Source of the DNA: CAWDAQ01 sp963800325
Lineage (GTDB): Bacteria > Actinomycetota > Actinomycetes > Actinomycetales > Dermatophilaceae
Reading direction: 5' to 3'
Assembly: GCA_963800325.1 (NCBI GenBank)
Contig: CAWDAQ010000005.1
Location: 62,001 to 126,000 of the forward strand
Length of the DNA stretch: 64,000 bases
Shown here: positions 29,201 to 36,040 of the stretch, in pieces
Position numbering within the stretch: the first letter of the stretch is position 1
Layout: each line of letters opens with the position of its first letter
Notes under the pieces: model-generated
Seen by the model: the letters and a program-made list of their open reading frames with translations, nothing else
The model's database searches: none
Told to the model about the DNA's origin: nothing
Translations under genes and position numbers: made by a program

Positions 29201-30357
29201 GCGCGGGCCCTCTCCGCCTCGCTCGCTGCCCCACTGGCGGCCCGTTCGCCGTCGGCAGCAGCCTTCTCTGCCTGCTCCAGACGGGTGGCGTCCTTCATCT
29301 CCGGGCTCTCCCGCAGCGCCTTCTCCCGGCCCTTCAGAGCGCCCTGCCGCTCCTCGGCCTCCTGCTTGGCGTGGTCGAGCCTGGCCTCGTCCTCCCGAGC
29401 AGCGGCCAACTGCTCCTCGGCGATGCGCAGATTGCGGCCGGCATGCTCGAAGGTCGAGTTGACCACCCGGACGGCCGTGGTGTGCCGCCGCGCGGCCACC
29501 CGCGCATAGGCTCGGTATAGTTTGAGGAAGTCCTCGGCGGCCTTGAGGGTGTCGCGCGCATCCGCGATCCCGGCGCGCTCCTCCTCCAGGGAGCGGAAGG
29601 ACTCCGCGACGTCGGCTACCACCGCCTGGTCCAGCGGGGCCAGCGCCTCGGTGAGCGCGGCGGACAGCGCCTTCTCGTCGGGCCGCTTGGACAGCTGCGG
29701 CTGGCGCAGCTGGATGAGCAGGTCGACTAGCGCGGCGTACCGCTCCTCCCCGAGCCGGAACAGCGCCTCGTCGATCCCCCGGCGGTAGGACTCCCGAGTG
29801 GCGTGCACCTGCCCGTCCCCGGCCAGCTCGTCGCGCAGCCGGGCGTCGGTCAGGACGGTGCGGGTCTCGTCCATGAGCCGCAGGTCACCGATGCGCCGGG
29901 CAGTGGTGAAGTACCAGGTCTTCACGATGCCGCGGCCGGCGGCGGCCTTGAGGCCGATGCCGAGCGTGGTGAAACGCTCGGTGCCCTCCGCGTCGACGCG
30001 GCCGAACTCGATCCAGGAGTAGCCGGTGCGCTCGGAAGAGGCATGGGCGCCGCCGAGCAGGAGGTTCCAATCCATCCGCTTCTTCGGGTCGGCGTCGGGC
30101 TCGACGCGGCGCGGCAGGAGCGAGCCGTCGAGCAGGAAAGGCAGCGTCAACGCCAGCACCTTGGACTTCCCGGTGCCGTTGTTGCCGCGCAGCAGCAGTC
30201 GGCCGTCGTGGAACCAGAACTGCTCGTCGTCGTAGTAGAACATGTCGACCAGGCCCAGCCGCAGCGGCTGCCAACGCTCCGTGGTCGGGTGCGGCAGCGT
30301 GTCCGGGCTGGCGCCGTGCGGGACGGTCCAGGCCGGTGCTCCCTGGATGCTCGTCAT
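26230..30357 (-). CDS. jetC: Wadjet SMC-like ATPase JetC (TIGR02680-type)
   Basis: A 1375-residue SMC/MukB-like ATPase. Walker A is LLLRGNNGTGKSKVL (Lys64), the ABC signature is ASGGERVLAM near 1246 and Walker B is RLILLDEAFAGVD near 1275-1287. Long Ala/Glu/Arg-rich stretches between (about 265-480 and 810-1010) are coiled coils, with a hinge-like region around 600. In Wadjet it extrudes DNA loops and senses small circular DNA. It is the largest gene of the island and shows no frameshift or missing motif. It overlaps jetB (ATGA) and jetD by four bases. Confidence 0.93.
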   Translation of the reverse strand: MTSIQGAPAWTVPHGASPDTLPHPTTERWQPLRLGLVDMFYYDDEQFWFHDGRLLLRGNNGTGKSKVLALTLPFLLDGSLLPRRVEPDADPKKRMDWNLLLGGAHASSERTGYSWIEFGRVDAEGTERFTTLGIGLKAAAGRGIVKTWYFTTARRIGDLRLMDETRTVLTDARLRDELAGDGQVHATRESYRRGIDEALFRLGEERYAALVDLLIQLRQPQLSKRPDEKALSAALTEALAPLDQAVVADVAESFRSLEEERAGIADARDTLKAAEDFLKLYRAYARVAARRHTTAVRVVNSTFEHAGRNLRIAEEQLAAAREDEARLDHAKQEAEERQGALKGREKALRESPEMKDATRLEQAEKAAADGERAASGAASEAERARARAQRDGTDAAEAVRRHDDALAAAAQHDQIAARLAGKAGLAADHHAISRDEPAARRALARRREQIAHVRRFADRVRAAEGEAARARSALDAAEAAETTRAEQLQWAAADVEEAATGYRDGVRDYLGGLSLVVPAAGPDELAQAAEDWARSLDGESPARTAVDAAASSALEDLGRRKVTAEHERDRLGEHLGEVLPQIADLEAGRDPAPPAAPGRESSARESAPGAPLWRLTDFADDVADADRAGIEAALQSAGLLDAWLFPDGTLSAHGDVVLAASRPEPGSGASLAALLVPAVGPDAAVPAAVVAGVLARVGLGEGSGAALWVDAAGRWGAGPARGTWSKERPEYVGAGAREATRRATLVRLRGEEAELVSALVSTHELIAKLDEATAHVDAERAGYPVATERDLAAAHERVAAAGRELQVAQTAVAQAQQIWERTTAAAEEAAGELAEAAADLGTGTTLAALDGALTAVGAYSEALIELRTAAQRAGDAEAARRAATERAAEATMILEEREGAAREMRTEAATLRAHANAVRATVGASVSELETRLGKITTALAEVAADLKRIGGEQLTAAGRRGTLGEKVRELGTRREEAAAERERVIGELRGFAATGLIRVALPDVEVPDPDEHEEWNVTAALTFSRGAEHELDGVEENDDAWSRAQQRTSTAAQELSTQMSRHGHTSFLDQRGDVVVARVRYLSEEIDVDRLAVRLADDLEQRERLLSAREREILENHLVNEVAGELHELLLSAEAQIDRMNAELADRKTSTGMQLRVRWRERGDGPAGLTAARDLMIRSDATWTPADRSAIAEFLQARIAEVRQADPTGGWAEHLEQALDYRQWHSFAIERWQSGQWRSATGPASGGERVLAMSVPLFAAASSHYNSAGPHAPRLILLDEAFAGVDDDSRAKSLGLLATFDLDVVMTSEREWGCYPQVPGLAIAQLSRVEGVDAVGVTRWQWNGSRRTRLAEVDGAARAGGEDGTPQADDSLFG

Positions 30358-31604
30358 CGGGTCGTCCTCTCGGTGATCGTGGGGGCGGCCACGACGAAGC
30401 GTCGCAACGCCGGCAGGGGGCGTACGACAGCCTCGGCTCCGGTGCCCTCGACCCGGACCAGGCCGAGTCCGGCAAGCCGGTCGACCGCCTCGGCGACGAT
30501 GGCGTTCTCCGCGCCCGGCTCACGGGTGGTCTTGCGCCAGTAGGAGGCGTTCTCCTTCGCCAATGCCTTCACCTTGTGGCGCAGCGCGGCCACCTCGGTG
30601 GCGCCGGTGGCGGCCAGGTGCTCGGCGAGCAGCAGGGTGGCGTGCCCGTCCGTCCCCTGCTCCGGCATACGTACGTCGGTGAGCTGGTCGTCGGGGTCGA
30701 CCATCGCGATCCCCTCGGCCCGCAACTCTGGCACCAGTCCGGTGGCCTCGGCGATTCGGCGGGTGACGAGGACCCGCTGCCCGCTGAGCAGATAGCTCCG
30801 CTCAGCCTCGGGCACCTCGTCGTAGTAGACCACCGGGTCGCACAGCAGCCGTCGTGTGACCGCGTGCCGCAACCGCCGGTTGGCCTCGTCCTCGGTGTAG
30901 GCCGGCGGCGGCTCATGCAGGGCTGACTCGATGTCCTCGATGGCCGGCCACGGTCCCAGCGCCGCCCAGACCAGCCCAGGTCCGTGCTCGGTGGAGAGCA
31001 TCGTCGCCAGCACCCGACGGTCGACGTCGTAGAGCGCATCCCCGCCTGATGAGACATACGAGTCCTCGCCCCCCGCCACCCGGGCAAGCACCCCGTAGCT
31101 CAGCAGCAGCCGGATCGCTGCCACCAGGTCGGAGCGTTCCTCGCGGTTGCTGAGCGTGAACTCCACGTTTTCCAACCCTGGCTGGCGGGCCGCGAGCACG
31201 ATCTCCTCGGCGAGCCGTCCCAGCGAGATCTGGGGGTCGGAGCGCTCCAGAACCGCGAGGGAGAGACACAGCAGGACGTACCGGCGCCGAGTGAACCCAG
31301 GGTCGCCCTTGCGGGCCCGCGCCGGGTGCCGCTGCGCGATCGCGACCGCCGTCGGCCCCTGCGGCACGTACGCGGTGAGCAGCCGGACCGTCTGCGACTC
31401 CACCACCAGCCGCCAGCCGGTCTCCCGTTCGAACCACTCCCGCAGCGCATCCGCATGGCGCCGCGCCAGCCGGAAGAGGTCGGGGTCGGTCTGCGCGCGC
31501 AGCACCGGCCGCATCAGCAGCGCTCGTAGCGCTCGGGCACGGCCCTCGGCCTCGCGGTCCTCCAGCGCGCCGGAGATCCGCGGTGCGAGCTCGATCCGGC
31601 TCAC
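30354..31604 (-). CDS. jetB: Wadjet KITE-like subunit JetB (TIGR02678/DUF2398-type)
   Basis: A 416-residue protein placed between jetA and jetC. The family pattern is visible in LRALLMRPVLRAQTDPDLF, REWFERETGWRLVVESQTVR and RRYVLLCLSLAVLERSD, followed by winged-helix-like segments. JetB is the MukE/KITE counterpart that bridges the SMC head and kleisin. The GTG at 31604 overlaps the jetA stop as GTGA; an open frame upstream is antisense-like composition within jetA and was rejected. No enzymatic motif is expected. Confidence 0.88.
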   Translation of the reverse strand: MSRIELAPRISGALEDREAEGRARALRALLMRPVLRAQTDPDLFRLARRHADALREWFERETGWRLVVESQTVRLLTAYVPQGPTAVAIAQRHPARARKGDPGFTRRRYVLLCLSLAVLERSDPQISLGRLAEEIVLAARQPGLENVEFTLSNREERSDLVAAIRLLLSYGVLARVAGGEDSYVSSGGDALYDVDRRVLATMLSTEHGPGLVWAALGPWPAIEDIESALHEPPPAYTEDEANRRLRHAVTRRLLCDPVVYYDEVPEAERSYLLSGQRVLVTRRIAEATGLVPELRAEGIAMVDPDDQLTDVRMPEQGTDGHATLLLAEHLAATGATEVAALRHKVKALAKENASYWRKTTREPGAENAIVAEAVDRLAGLGLVRVEGTGAEAVVRPLPALRRFVVAAPTITERTTR

Positions 31605-33241
31605 GCGTAGGCCCCGTCGAGTTCCTCGACCGGCTCCTCGCCCTGCTCCTCGACCGTCGAGGCGATGTCGACCAGGTGGTCGGGACCGGAGAGCTCGCCG
31701 TCGGGGGTGCGGATCACCGCGCTCCCGGCCCCGGGCACCCGGCGCAGCGTGACGGTCAGCTCGCCGTCGGAGGTGTGCACCTGTGCGGTGTCCGCACGCG
31801 GACCCATCGCGGCCAGCGCATCGCCGAGCAGCCCGATGAAGAGCCGGAACGCCTCCGGATCGAGCTCCCCGAACGCGGAGAGCGGACGGGGTCCGTGGGT
31901 CAGGATCCGGCGTCGCGCGGCGGCCGTCTGCTCGGCCTCTTCGCGCGCCCGGGCGATCAGGAGTGCCTTCGCCTCGCTGCGGTCGGCGACCCGGGCCGCC
32001 TTGCCGCGCCGTTCGTAGGAGCCCGTGCGCCGAAGCTGCGGGCTGACTTGCAGCGCCGGAGCCTGCGCCCAGGGCGTGGCGTTGCCGAGGTCGGCGACCG
32101 CCCAAGCGTCCTCGGTCTCGGCGGTGACGCTCAGGTGGCGCACCGGAGTCAGCCCGAAGGTGGAGCGCCAGAGCCGGTGCCGGTCGCCGTCGTCGGGAAG
32201 GGCTGCGAACCAGCGGGCGAGGGTAAGGAAGTCATGGGTGCGGTCGGTACGACCGCCCGCCTTGTCGTGCAGCGAGCGGACGACGGCGAGCAGCGCCGGG
32301 ATTGCTGCTCGGGCCCGGGCGCGCAGCAGCTTGGCTTCGCTGTCGCGGCCCGGCGAGCTCATGAACCAGTCGGCCAGGCCCGACCACTGTCGCCGCCACG
32401 CCTGCCGTGCCGCCGCCACCGCGATCTCCGCCTCACCCGGCGCGGCGTCGGTCGCCTCCCGCTGGGCGGCGGTCGTGGTCAGGAAGTCCACGTCCGCAGG
32501 CGGGATCGAGTCGAGCAGTTCGGCGATCGCGGCGCCCCGGGTGAGCAGGTCGTGGATGAACCGCTCCAAGTACTCGATCAACTGCTCCTTGTAGGCCAAG
32601 AACGCCGCCACGTCGGCGTCGTGCAGGTCGATGGTGCGCTGAATCGAGCCCATGAACGCCACCGCGTTCTCGGCCAGTTCGGCGAAGCGCTCCCGCAGGC
32701 TGCGCAGGGCTTGGTGGGTCCGGGCAGCGTCAGCCGGCACGCCCGCCTGGTGCTCGGCCACAGTGTCTCGTAGATGAGTCAGTAGCACCACGATGTCCTC
32801 CAGCGCCACCGACTGCAATGATCCGCGAGTGCCGAGCGCGGCGTCGTACTGGGCGAGCGCTCGCTCGGCTGCCTCCCCGGGGCGCGACATCTGGTACAGC
32901 ATCCGGCGTCGGTAGAAGTCCTCCAGCGCCGTCACCCGGCCGGAGTCGGGGAAAGCGAGCACGTTGCCCCAGTTGGGGTCGGCCAGCCGTTCCAGGGCGT
33001 CGGAGACGGCGTCCTCCTCGACCGGGTCCCCGCCGTCAGCCCGCAGCGCCGTGCACACCTGCTGGGGGCGGACGTGAACGGTGAACCGTTCCTTCTCCGC
33101 CATGAGAGCGCGCATAACGCGCCGGTAGATCGGCGCGTTGGGCGTGCTCAGGTAGGCGAAGGGACCATATGTGGCCCCGACGCCATCGATCTTCGCGTGC
33201 GCCGCGGACGACGAGTCGGTCACGGCAGCAGAGTCTTCCAT
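31601..33241 (-). CDS. jetA: Wadjet kleisin-like subunit JetA (TIGR02677/DUF2397-type)
   Basis: First gene of the operon, 546 residues from the ATG at 33241. The N-terminal FAYLSTPNAPIYRRVMRAL and EKERFTVHVRPQQV segments fit the TIGR02677 family; winged-helix and helical regions follow, in keeping with the MukF/kleisin role of JetA, which closes the ring made by JetC and JetB. The start is uncertain: the frame is open 69 codons further upstream, and a GTG 18 bases downstream is also possible; none has a strong Shine-Dalgarno. The C-terminal tail is acidic. Confidence 0.87.
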   Translation of the reverse strand: MEDSAAVTDSSSAAHAKIDGVGATYGPFAYLSTPNAPIYRRVMRALMAEKERFTVHVRPQQVCTALRADGGDPVEEDAVSDALERLADPNWGNVLAFPDSGRVTALEDFYRRRMLYQMSRPGEAAERALAQYDAALGTRGSLQSVALEDIVVLLTHLRDTVAEHQAGVPADAARTHQALRSLRERFAELAENAVAFMGSIQRTIDLHDADVAAFLAYKEQLIEYLERFIHDLLTRGAAIAELLDSIPPADVDFLTTTAAQREATDAAPGEAEIAVAAARQAWRRQWSGLADWFMSSPGRDSEAKLLRARARAAIPALLAVVRSLHDKAGGRTDRTHDFLTLARWFAALPDDGDRHRLWRSTFGLTPVRHLSVTAETEDAWAVADLGNATPWAQAPALQVSPQLRRTGSYERRGKAARVADRSEAKALLIARAREEAEQTAAARRRILTHGPRPLSAFGELDPEAFRLFIGLLGDALAAMGPRADTAQVHTSDGELTVTLRRVPGAGSAVIRTPDGELSGPDHLVDIASTVEEQGEEPVEELDGAYA

Positions 33242-33769
33242 CGACGACCGACATTGATCGCGATTCAGGACGGACTCCCGTATCAGGGGCTCCCACCGGG
33301 CCGTTCCCCGCAGGCTCACGCGGAGCCGTTCGAGGTGAAGCACCCCGCAGTCAGCGGCGGAGGGAGACGCCACCTCGCAGCACGCCAACGCCTGCGGCCC
33401 CCAGTCGGAGACCGATCTTCGCCGAGATCGCAGCCGCGTGGTGCCCATCCCTCACCAGGAGCAGATCCAGGCGGTCGACGTTGCGACCGACCGGTCAGGG
33501 GACGATGACTTCCCGACGGACCGAGTCGAACTCGACGCCGAGGAGATCCGACGCTGGACGCGCATGGTCGAGACCATGGTCGCTGGGCGATCGCTCCGGC
33601 GAATCTCGTGCGAAGCGGGAAGGGCCCTGCCACGCGTCATGGGTGTCTCGGCGAAGCGTCGTGATCTCGGGGGTTGCGGTCTTCCCTCAACGCGGCAGTT
33701 CCGGAGGCTTCCACGGCTCGCCGGCACCGTTGTGGGCGCGCCGCGCGCACTGTGAAATGGCATGCGCCG
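33242..33769. other. spacer upstream of jetA, no assigned gene
   Basis: About 530 bp that should hold the jetABCD promoter. A plus-strand frame from a GTG at 33438 to 33755 (105 codons) contains an acidic then basic stretch (DRVELDAEEIRRWTRMVE) that is protein-like, but I recognise no family and do not call it. No integrase or resolvase motif is visible. I cannot place a promoter with confidence. Confidence 0.45.
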
Positions 33770-34196
33770 GTGCTCCTGACACTCGACCGCGAAAGCCATG
33801 TCCGCCAGCAAGCCTGTGATCACTGCGGCGCGGAGTACAGCCTCGTCACCACTTACGTGCTCGGTGGCGGCGCGGCCGTGGCAGTGTCAAGACCGCCCTC
33901 CGTCACCATGGAAGCGCAGAAGCATGGCTTGACGTGGTGTTTGGCTCGCTGGCGCGACGACACTGCAGAAGACCACGTGACGTTCGGGTGCCGAGTCGGC
34001 CCCGGTGGTCGGGTCACCCGATCCGGCAGCCACCGCTGTCGACGCGGCGGCGCCCTACGGCGACTCCGCCTTCTGGGGACGGAAGCTCTCCAGGGCCGAG
34101 GCGCTCGCTCATCCGCAGATCCAAGAGTTCTGGACGGTCGTCGACCTTCTACTCGTCAACGAGCCGAGCATTGCTCACCACGTCTACCCCCATTGA
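33770..34196 (+). pseudogene. frameshifted hypothetical gene
   Basis: Three frames must be joined to read one protein. Frame 2 gives ESHVRQQACDHCGAEYSLVT from a GTG at 33770; frame 1 gives HHGSAEAWLDVVFGS (about 33908-33953); frame 2 again gives WRDDTAEDHVTFGCRVGP; frame 3 gives YGDSAFWGRKLSRAEALAH and ends HHVYPH at 34196. A CxxC pair sits near the start. The continuous, plausible composition across the shifts argues for a decayed gene or sequencing errors. I do not know the family. Confidence 0.6.
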
Positions 34197-34232
34197 CGCC
34201 ATCTACGGCAGTTCCGCGTGGTTGCTCGTCGC

Positions 34233-34637
34233 TCAGTGGCGGGGTGTTGTGAGCAGCTCGATGGTGCAGGTGGGGCCGGCCGCGTGGGCGAGTCGTCGGT
34301 CGCCGGTGAGCAGGGTCGCGTCCAGCGCCTCGGCCAGGGCGACGTAGGCGGCGTCGTAGGTGGTCAGGTTGTCGCGCAGTTCCCAGCAGCGGGGCAGCAG
34401 CGCCAGGTGTGCGGCGCGGTGCATCGGCAGCGCCGCCAGGTCGGTCATGGCCAGGTCCGCCCGCCGGTTGTCGAGCATCCCCACCCGGTTCTGTCGACGC
34501 AGCACCGAGGCGACCTCGAGGTCGACCAACTCTGGCGCGGCCAACGTCTCAGCACGAAGCCGGGTGCGAGCGGCATCCCCGTCGGCGCCGTCGTCGGCCA
34601 AGGCGACCGCGAGGGCGCTGGCGTCAACGACGAGCAC
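34233..34637 (-). CDS. vapC: PIN-domain toxin, VapC-type ribonuclease
   Basis: A 134-residue PIN-domain protein. The acidic active site is complete: LVVDASALAVAL at the N-terminus, VDLEVASVLRR, and TTYDAAYVALAEALDATLLTGD near the end. VapC toxins cleave tRNA or rRNA when their antitoxin is degraded. The GTG at 34637 overlaps the end of the antitoxin gene by 14 bases. Located in the island, it may stabilise it. All catalytic residues are present, so toxicity is expected unless neutralised. Confidence 0.9.
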   Translation of the reverse strand: MLVVDASALAVALADDGADGDAARTRLRAETLAAPELVDLEVASVLRRQNRVGMLDNRRADLAMTDLAALPMHRAAHLALLPRCWELRDNLTTYDAAYVALAEALDATLLTGDRRLAHAAGPTCTIELLTTPRH

Positions 34638-34854
34638 GATCCCCCTGCACCGTCTTGACGGCATCCTCAAACGACACCGACCCGCCCGATCGCTCGCCGG
34701 CCCGGTCCAGGACCTCCTCCACCGTGGGCCGGCTGGCCTCGGCGATCAGGCGCGAGCGCAGGTACTCCTGCAGCGACTGGTGCGCGGCGGCAGCCCGCTG
34801 GCGCAACACCGCGTGGGTGCTTTCCGGGACGTCCTTGATCTGAACACTGGGCAC
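34624..34854 (-). CDS. vapB: VapB/FitA-type antitoxin
   Basis: A 76-residue ribbon-helix-helix antitoxin starting with GTG at 34854. The N-terminal VQIKDVPESTHAVLRQRAAA is the RHH DNA-binding strand and helix of the FitA-like type, followed by QSLQEYLRSRLIAEA and an acidic, flexible C-terminus that would wrap the PIN toxin. A palindrome-like GGCGCCATAATGGCGCC at 34857-34873 region, just before the start, is a good candidate operator for autoregulation. It precedes vapC and overlaps it. Confidence 0.87.
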   Translation of the reverse strand: MPSVQIKDVPESTHAVLRQRAAAAHQSLQEYLRSRLIAEASRPTVEEVLDRAGERSGGSVSFEDAVKTVQGDRARR

Positions 34855-35132
34855 GGCGCCATTATGGCGCCACCAGCGCCGAACCACAACCGTCCGACAT
34901 TCGGCAGATCCGGTAAACGCCTTCGCCCAGCGCGAGGCCATCCAAAGGGGGGCGTACCCAGTAAGAGCCCACGGCGACCAGGGGCGGCCCCCGAGCGCGT
35001 AGACGCGCCGCAAGCCCGTCTACGGGCCGGTCTGCCGCGTGCCCTCAGGCGTTCGCCGGCGCATCGGTCGCGCGGCTCATTCACAGAGCCGGAATCCGAG
35101 CTCGTCAAAGTGAGCCTTGACGCCGGTTTTCG
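34855..35132. other. spacer between vapB and the IS remnant
   Basis: Begins with the near-perfect inverted repeat GGCGCCATTATGGCGCC immediately upstream of vapB, likely its operator. The rest holds no recognised gene. At 35077-35132 the minus strand encodes the tail VKAHFDELGFRLCE and a stop, which appears to be the 3' part of a short reading frame interrupted by the insertion sequence. Confidence 0.5.
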
Positions 35133-36007
35133 GGCTCTTCCCGGAGGAGGGTGTGGGGGTGTGAGCCGGTGGGCGGCGCGCCGGTGAGGGGGTGGGGGTC
35201 GAGGTCTTCCGATGATGGGGGTTCCTCCACCGACCCATCCGAAAGACCTCGACGTGGACGACGCCACCTTCTGCCTTCCTGACGTGACGACGTTCGCCGG
35301 CCCGGGCGAGCTGGGGCTGGTGGTCGTGGGCCAGGACGTGACGGCCCGGCGGGCGGTGCTGGAGCGCCGCGTCGCGGCCGGGTGAGGACGACGGGTTCTG
35401 CCGGCGGTACGCCGCCGAGGGGTGGTGCGTGACAGCGTCACGCGCCGGCCGGCGCACGCGCCGTTCGGGTGGCGGCCCACGACGCTGCCGGTCAGGGTGC
35501 GCCGCTACCGGTGCGCGACGTGCCGGCGGGTGTGGCGCCAGGACACGGGCCGGGCCGCGGACCCGTGGGCGAGGCTGTCCCGGGGCGCGGTCGCGTGGGC
35601 GCTGCACGGGCTGGTGGTCCAGCACCTGACGGTCGCGCGGCTGGCCGAGGCCCTCCGCGATGGACGGCTTCACCGGGGTCAAGACCGCCGCGGCCGAGGA
35701 GCTGCCCGCCGCGCCCGGCGGACGCGGGCTGATGACCGCCGTGATCGACTCCATCAGCCACGACGTTCCGCCGCCGCTGGTCGAGATCATCACCCTCGGC
35801 CGGACCCTGACCAAGCGCGCCGCCGACGTCCTGGCGTTCTTCGACCGGCCCGGCACCAGCAACGGACCCAGCGAGGCCATCAACGGACGACTCGAACACC
35901 TCCGCGGCTCCGCCCTCGGCTTCCGCAACCTGACCAACTACATCGCCCGCTCACTGCTCGAGACCGGCGGCTTCAGACCACAGCTACACCCTCAGATCGG
36001 ACGAGCC
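35133..36007 (+). mobile_element. ISL3-family insertion sequence, internally deleted
   Basis: About 875 bp bounded by imperfect terminal inverted repeats (GGCTCTTCC at the left, GGCTCGTCC reading inward from the right). Flanking octamers are GGTTTTCG and GGTTTCGG, near-identical and of the 8-bp size that ISL3 elements duplicate. Intact relatives are roughly 1.4 kb, so some 500 bp are missing from the middle. It lies just inside the right island boundary. Confidence 0.7.
35254..36006 (+). pseudogene. ISL3-family transposase, broken
   Basis: Fragments in several frames match an ISL3 transposase in order. The N-terminus FCLPDVTTFAGPGELGL starts at a GTG at 35254 and stops early. After frameshifts come the zinc-finger region YRCATCRRVWRQDTGRAADP and VVQHLTVARLAEAL, then MDGFTGVKTAAAEELPAA. 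The core with most of the DDE domain is deleted. The C-terminus IITLGRTLTKRAADVLAFF and GPSEAINGRLEHLRGSA is preserved. At least three frameshifts and one deletion make it inactive. Confidence 0.85.
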
Positions 36008-36040
36008 GGTTTCGGGTCGAGCGCGAAAGCCCAGATCACG

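Noticed and set aside
33438..33755. Possible small gene or integrase fragment upstream of jetA
   Set aside because: 105 codons with no recognisable recombinase or HTH motif; kept only as a remark in the spacer entry.
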